In this document: positions 5,587-9,919 of the stretch, piece after piece
Numbering within the stretch: position 1 is the stretch's first letter
Layout of the letters: each line of letters starts with the position of its first letter
Assembly (NCBI GenBank): GCA_937927335.1
Contig: CALBDU010000093.1
Coordinates: forward strand, 1 to 9,919
From: an uncultured Clostridium sp.
Lineage (GTDB): Bacteria; Bacillota; Clostridia; Clostridiales; Clostridiaceae
DNA length: 9,919 bases
Reading direction: 5' to 3'
Program-made: the position numbers and the translations under genes
Notes under the pieces: generated by a model
Told to the model about the DNA's origin: nothing
Databases searched by the model: none
The model's input: the letters and a program-made list of their open reading frames with translations, nothing else

Positions 5587-8119
5587 AATTTTCAACCACC
5601 TTTCCTAATAAATCTGTTGCTGAAGCAATGCTGCCTTTGGCTTTGTCAATTTTCGGCAAGACATAGTTTTCATATATCTTATTAGAATATCTGATGTCCT
5701 TCACCTCATGGCTTAATACCTCCATCACGAATTTACTTCCAAATTCATTATCTATAGATTTATAATTTCTTTTTCCTGATAGTATAAAACTTAATACCTG
5801 CTTATTATAATTCTTAATCCTCTTGGAATATTCGCAGGCAATTTCAAACTCGGATATTTCTATTAATGAATCGATAGCTTCATTGTGCATTCCCGCTTCA
5901 AAATCCATTTTATATTTGCAACGTAGGACATCTTTTTGACTTTTAGCCTTTTCATAATATAATTTTGCGTTTTTTAACTTTCCTGTCGATTCCAGTTTTT
6001 TCCCTTCTGCCAACCACTCACTTTTATCTGAGATTTGCACTGCCAAACCCACTGCTTGTGCATCAAAACTATCTATATCTGCAAATATGCTTAGGAACAC
6101 ATTATCCTCTGAAAATACATTTATATCTTCATAAATGCATAAGTTATCTATAGCTCTGGTTATTGCAACATAAAAAATATTAAAAAAGTATCTGTACTTT
6201 GAGTTTTTTCTTGCCTTGCCATCAAATATTTCCTTCCACTTATCTGCATAATTGGAAGTAAGGTTATAGCAGAATACATACTTAAACTCCAGACCTTTAG
6301 CCTCTTGAATGGTAAAAACATTTTTCAAAGGTATCCCGACCACTGATTCCAATCTTTCTTTATCTTTTTCATTAGCTGTAATTATAGCTGTATACGCCCT
6401 ATCTTGCAGAGCATACAGCATTCCCTTGAGATTGCTTCCAGTTGGTTTCAAATTGTACAGTAAGCTGCTTTCCTTAATCCCCTTCAAGGGCTGCTCCGTT
6501 TCTTCCTTATAACATCCAATCATTCTTCTTCGTATGCCGCTCATAATTTCTGCCAGTTCTACAATATTTTTAGAACTCCTATAATTCTTTTCTAGTTGAT
6601 GGAGCTTAATTTCCTTAGCTTTTGTTCTATAAAAAGTGGTCAGTCTTTCATTGGTATAATAGGTTGGATTTATTATCTGATGTATATCCCCTGCGAAAGT
6701 TATTTGATTTAAGTTCTTACTCAAGATGCTTATTAGGTAAATTTCAAGCTCAGTGAAATCCTGCACTTCATCAACAACTATATAATCAAACCTTTCAAAC
6801 TCGTTGTTTTGCACAAAACATATCAATTTTGCAGCAATATCATTATCATCATAAAATTCTTCCTTTTTTATCCAATTTTGGTACTTCATTGCTATAGAAT
6901 ATATAGCTTTTCTTTCCTCAGTGGTGTATACAGAAGTCTTATCATCAATACTTAAATAATCTGATTGAGGAATTAACTGTTGGTCTACTGTTTCATATTT
7001 GAACTTCATTGTATTATTATAAATGGATTTTAGATCATCAGCGATTTGATTAGAATCCTTTATCTCAGGATCTATACTAATTTCACTCAGCGCATCAACA
7101 AATTCATTATAGCTTTTCAAAGTACTCCTTAAGTATCTTCCATTACTAGCTTCTTCCTTAATGAATCCCTTTTTCTTAAGGTACTTATTTGATATTTCAT
7201 TATAATCATTAAAGTAGAATACATAGTTACGCTGCCAATAAGGTCCCATGTATCCCTTGATGATGCCCCTTATTTCCTCCCAAACATTTATTGGTTCAAT
7301 ATCAATGGGTAGCTTCCTTCCAGAAAGCCATTTATGGAATCTTTCGAACGTAACATAACTTGTTTCGCTTAAATCTAAAGCTATAACACAGTAATCATGA
7401 AGAGTAGAAAATAGTACTTCCTCCTCTGATGCTTTAATCTCCATATAAACCTTTTGTGCATTTCTACATAAGCTCTGAGATAGTGTGAAATATGCTACCT
7501 TTCCGTTACAGCTCCTGTATGCATTAGCCTTGTGTATAGAAACAAGTGTCTTGCCGCTGCCGGCACCCCCGCTTAGTAACAAAGGTGACCTTTCTAGTAC
7601 ACATTCATATTGCTCCGAGTTTATTCTCACCGCTTCGCTTATTGATTTATTGTTATTTGCAAATTCTATGGTATAGGTTATTGCATTATCCATATCTAAA
7701 TAATTGTCATACTGTTTTGTTTCGTCATCATCACATTCTTCTATCGATATAGTTTCCTTATCAAAATTTAATTCTTTAAAACCACTTTGTTTTCTTTTTC
7801 CTGCTTTTCTTCCATTCCTGTCTTGTTCGTCATGATTTTTATTATAATAAATAAGGTAGATTCCATCGTCTTCGCCCGCTCTGATATTTTTAATCATATT
7901 GCTATAGGTAAATATGATCCTATCTCCATCGGATATACGAAACTTAAATACATGATTAACACCCTTAAATTTAATAGTTTGAGAACCCCTTGTTGTGCTG
8001 AAAATTCCGGAATTTGAATCAAGAAGTTCTTTATTGAATTTTATAAGGAATTTATCCAGATGTTTCTTTTTTTCCCTTGGTATGCTCTTTAGGAATTTAT
8101 CGCTATAGAATAATCTCAT
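5576..8119 (-). CDS. UvrD/Rep-like SF1 helicase with N-terminal RelE/ParE-like domain
   Basis: The 847-aa product has three parts. Residues 1-~100 resemble a RelE/ParE toxin fold: YSDKFLKSIPREKKKHLDKF, then VFKFRISDGDRIIFTYS and IYLIYYNKNHDEQD, the strand pattern of that family. Residues ~165-665 are an SF1A helicase: Q-motif Gln170, Walker A GGAGSGKT (184-191), Walker B VVDEVQD (448-454), motif III AGDIHQII, YRSS (513-516), motif V QEAKGLEF (605-612) and motif VI YVAITRA (650-656). All are intact, so ATP-driven translocation is expected. Residues ~700-780 are helical and repeat-like (LAEGKKLESTGKLKNAKLYYEKAK), suggesting TPR-type protein contacts. The ATG at 8119 follows AAGGA at 9 bases, 23 bases after the GTPase stop. 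UvrD-type helicases with RelE-like N-termini are known; the role of that domain is unclear and it may bind RNA or regulate rather than cleave. Confidence 0.88.
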   Translation of the reverse strand: MRLFYSDKFLKSIPREKKKHLDKFLIKFNKELLDSNSGIFSTTRGSQTIKFKGVNHVFKFRISDGDRIIFTYSNMIKNIRAGEDDGIYLIYYNKNHDEQDRNGRKAGKRKQSGFKELNFDKETISIEECDDDETKQYDNYLDMDNAITYTIEFANNNKSISEAVRINSEQYECVLERSPLLLSGGAGSGKTLVSIHKANAYRSCNGKVAYFTLSQSLCRNAQKVYMEIKASEEEVLFSTLHDYCVIALDLSETSYVTFERFHKWLSGRKLPIDIEPINVWEEIRGIIKGYMGPYWQRNYVFYFNDYNEISNKYLKKKGFIKEEASNGRYLRSTLKSYNEFVDALSEISIDPEIKDSNQIADDLKSIYNNTMKFKYETVDQQLIPQSDYLSIDDKTSVYTTEERKAIYSIAMKYQNWIKKEEFYDDNDIAAKLICFVQNNEFERFDYIVVDEVQDFTELEIYLISILSKNLNQITFAGDIHQIINPTYYTNERLTTFYRTKAKEIKLHQLEKNYRSSKNIVELAEIMSGIRRRMIGCYKEETEQPLKGIKESSLLYNLKPTGSNLKGMLYALQDRAYTAIITANEKDKERLESVVGIPLKNVFTIQEAKGLEFKYVFCYNLTSNYADKWKEIFDGKARKNSKYRYFFNIFYVAITRAIDNLCIYEDINVFSEDNVFLSIFADIDSFDAQAVGLAVQISDKSEWLAEGKKLESTGKLKNAKLYYEKAKSQKDVLRCKYKMDFEAGMHNEAIDSLIEISEFEIACEYSKRIKNYNKQVLSFILSGKRNYKSIDNEFGSKFVMEVLSHEVKDIRYSNKIYENYVLPKIDKAKGSIASATDLLGKVVENYGQ
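5596..5603 (-). promoter_or_regulatory. Shine-Dalgarno site inside the helicase gene end
   Basis: AAAGGTGG on the minus strand lies within the last helicase codons, 9 bases before ATG 5586. It decides that start over TTG 5595 and implies coupled translation. Confidence 0.6.
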
Positions 8120-8142
8120 CTTAGCACATCCTTATAATAAAT

Positions 8143-9864
8143 TTATATTTCAGCTTCAACATTACAAACATACTGGTCTATGTCTTTTATTATATTTTCA
8201 ACTTCCTCTATTGATAAGCTGCACTGCTCTAAAATGGATGTGATCATAGACTTGGAATTGGAATAGTAGTGATCTGATGCCTGTTTCAGATAGTCTTTCA
8301 TCTGATTTTCAGCATAGCTTTTTACATTTGATTTGATTTCAGCAATAAGATCATTTACTATCTTACTTCTATCTTGTTTTTTGTCTTTGCCCAGCAGCTT
8401 CCATGCAGCACCCCCTAAAGTGCCTGCAATAAGCAGGGGAGGGCAAAAGGATACTATTGCACTTCCAATAGAAACATAGGCTGCTGCAGGTCCCAAGAGA
8501 GCTGCATAACCAGCTAATCCAAGTCCTATGGCACCTGCTGCCGCACCTCCCTGCTTTGCCCCTTCTACGATATCTCCGCTTGCATTAATATTTTCTTGTA
8601 ATAAGTTATCCGAATCAATTGAATAGTCCACTTCCAATTCTCGTTCATTGAATTTACTTATAAATTTCTTTGTATGCTCATGCCATTCATCAAGTATATA
8701 GGCGTTTAATTCCTTATATTTTCTTTTAATCAAACCAGAAATATATTCATTTTCAGAATACTCCTTGGCCATACTCTTGAATTCTTTTTCAGTGCAGCTT
8801 ATTAAAGACTGTTTTTCCTTTTCCAAAAAACTCGAATTAATCCATTCTGATATTTTATTTTCTATTATGGCTTTAATATTATTATTAAATGAGCTTAGTT
8901 CTTTCAGTTCAGCATCGAAACTCTTCAACATATGCTCAAGCCTGCTTTGTATATTCCTATGAAGATGAATGTCCCTTTTTAACTGAGTTTTTATTGATTC
9001 GGCAGCTGTCTCCATTTGAACCTGCTTTGAGTTATTTTCGATATTATTTATTATATAATCATATAACATGCCAATATTGGAATTATCAACTTTGGTCTGG
9101 TCACTTTCGATATAACCCTCCCAACCGTCTTTAGCATTTGTTGTGAATATTTCAGTAAACATATACCCCATTTCATTCTGAACATAAGCTACAAGTTCAT
9201 TAATATCCCCATCAATTTCATCAACCCTATTCAAGACACAAATAACTGGCTTTCCATACTCTAAAACATCTTCTATTTTTTCTGTTACATCTCTTTGTCC
9301 TATATGATTGGAATTTAGAACCCATAATATAACATCTGCATTAGCAATATAGTTTTCCGTCCTGTTTACATTTGATACAGTTACGGAATTTAGTCCCGGT
9401 GTATCTACCAATGTTATCTCTTTTAACCTGCTGCTGTTTGTGCAAACTATTATCTTTTTAATGCTATTAAAGTAATCTTGATCTCCAATATTAGAATTTA
9501 TTAAATCGTCAAGTTCCCCTAAAGACCCTAAAATAATCTCCTGGTCATCATTTCCCAAAATACTGATTTTGTCCTGAGTTGAATATTTCACCTCAATTAT
9601 TGTGGATGTAGCTTCAACCACATTTGTATATGACACCTTTCTTTCGATTAATGAATTTACAAGAGTTGATTTGCCAGCCTTTACTTCTCCTAAGACTACT
9701 ATTTTTAATGGACTTAGAAGGTTTGACATATTAGTAGAAATGATATCGTCAATCTCCCTTAATTCTGAACTTTCATCATCAAATAATGAGATCTTGTTAT
9801 TTTTCTTCAAATGAATACGAATTGGAGATGTCTCCAACATTGTTAGCTTCTTACCTATATCCAC
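8143..9864 (-). CDS. Dynamin-like GTPase (bacterial dynamin-like protein)
   Basis: The product is 573 aa from GTG 9864. GTPase motifs are in order: G1 GEVKAGKS (residues 59-66), a G2 threonine in EATSTII (~85-91), G3 DTPG (154-157), G4 NRVD (212-215) in place of the commoner TKAD/NKxD, and a G5-like TNAKDG. A helical stalk follows (~280-415), then a glycine/alanine-rich hydrophobic stretch at ~435-492 (GAKQGGAAAGAIGLGLAGYA onward) resembling the membrane-inserting paddle of bacterial dynamins, and a final helical segment. This order fits the large-GTPase family that binds and remodels membranes. It leads the operon: 23 bases separate its stop from the helicase ATG. A longer frame from GTG 9873 exists, but its start overlaps the Shine-Dalgarno site. 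The paddle marks it as membrane-acting rather than a translation or ribosome-assembly GTPase. Confidence 0.88.
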   Translation of the reverse strand: MDIGKKLTMLETSPIRIHLKKNNKISLFDDESSELREIDDIISTNMSNLLSPLKIVVLGEVKAGKSTLVNSLIERKVSYTNVVEATSTIIEVKYSTQDKISILGNDDQEIILGSLGELDDLINSNIGDQDYFNSIKKIIVCTNSSRLKEITLVDTPGLNSVTVSNVNRTENYIANADVILWVLNSNHIGQRDVTEKIEDVLEYGKPVICVLNRVDEIDGDINELVAYVQNEMGYMFTEIFTTNAKDGWEGYIESDQTKVDNSNIGMLYDYIINNIENNSKQVQMETAAESIKTQLKRDIHLHRNIQSRLEHMLKSFDAELKELSSFNNNIKAIIENKISEWINSSFLEKEKQSLISCTEKEFKSMAKEYSENEYISGLIKRKYKELNAYILDEWHEHTKKFISKFNERELEVDYSIDSDNLLQENINASGDIVEGAKQGGAAAGAIGLGLAGYAALLGPAAAYVSIGSAIVSFCPPLLIAGTLGGAAWKLLGKDKKQDRSKIVNDLIAEIKSNVKSYAENQMKDYLKQASDHYYSNSKSMITSILEQCSLSIEEVENIIKDIDQYVCNVEAEI

Positions 9865-9872
9865 TTTTATCA

Positions 9873-9878
9873 CTCCTC
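9873..9878 (-). promoter_or_regulatory. Shine-Dalgarno site deciding the GTPase start
   Basis: GAGGAG on the minus strand lies 8 bases before GTG 9864. It shares bases with the alternative GTG at 9873, which therefore cannot be the start. The promoter of the operon probably lies beyond the window edge. Confidence 0.65.
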
Positions 9879-9919
9879 GTATAATGTAGTTAGAAACATT
9901 GATAACAAATCAGTCGGAA

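Noticed and set aside
9880..9919. Possible promoter for the GTPase operon (TTGTTA with a CATTAT-like -10)
   Set aside because: Transcription would begin inside the Shine-Dalgarno site, leaving no functional leader. The true promoter is probably outside the window.

Overview
The window is AT-rich, with AGGAGG-type ribosome binding sites, GTG starts and close-packed operons. This fits a low-GC Gram-positive bacterium, most likely a Clostridia member; the species cannot be named from sequence alone. No rRNA, tRNA, CRISPR array or recognisable transposase gene is present.

Layout. (1) Positions 1-482 hold no convincing gene. They contain a 133-bp segment bounded by 19-bp inverted repeats and a pair of imperfect ~50-bp tandem repeats. 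(2) Positions 483-1952 carry three minus-strand genes, probably one operon read from about 2031: a YbaK/EbsC-type aminoacyl-tRNA deacylase, a VOC (glyoxalase-fold) protein and a small membrane-anchored protein whose only SD-supported start is an ATT codon. (3) Positions 2208-4315 carry a plus-strand set: a metallo-beta-lactamase/beta-CASP-like protein with a C-terminal winged helix, broken by a one-base frameshift, then two uncharacterised small proteins, the second of which also looks frameshifted near its end. (4) A perfect 10-bp-stem hairpin at 4366-4390 separates the converging transcription units. (5) Positions 4426-9864 carry a tight minus-strand three-gene operon: a dynamin-like GTPase, a UvrD-like SF1 helicase with an N-terminal RelE/ParE-like domain, and a long coiled-coil protein with a distinct C-terminal domain.

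The three-gene operon is the most interesting content. The genes are packed with a 22-base gap and then an 11-base overlap, so the products are probably made together. A membrane-remodelling GTPase, a nucleic-acid motor carrying a toxin-like fold and a coiled-coil partner are the kinds of parts found in anti-phage or stress-response systems. I do not recognise this combination as a named system, so the defence role is inference. The plus-strand set shows two apparent losses of a single A in A-runs, which means either gene decay or homopolymer errors in the assembly.
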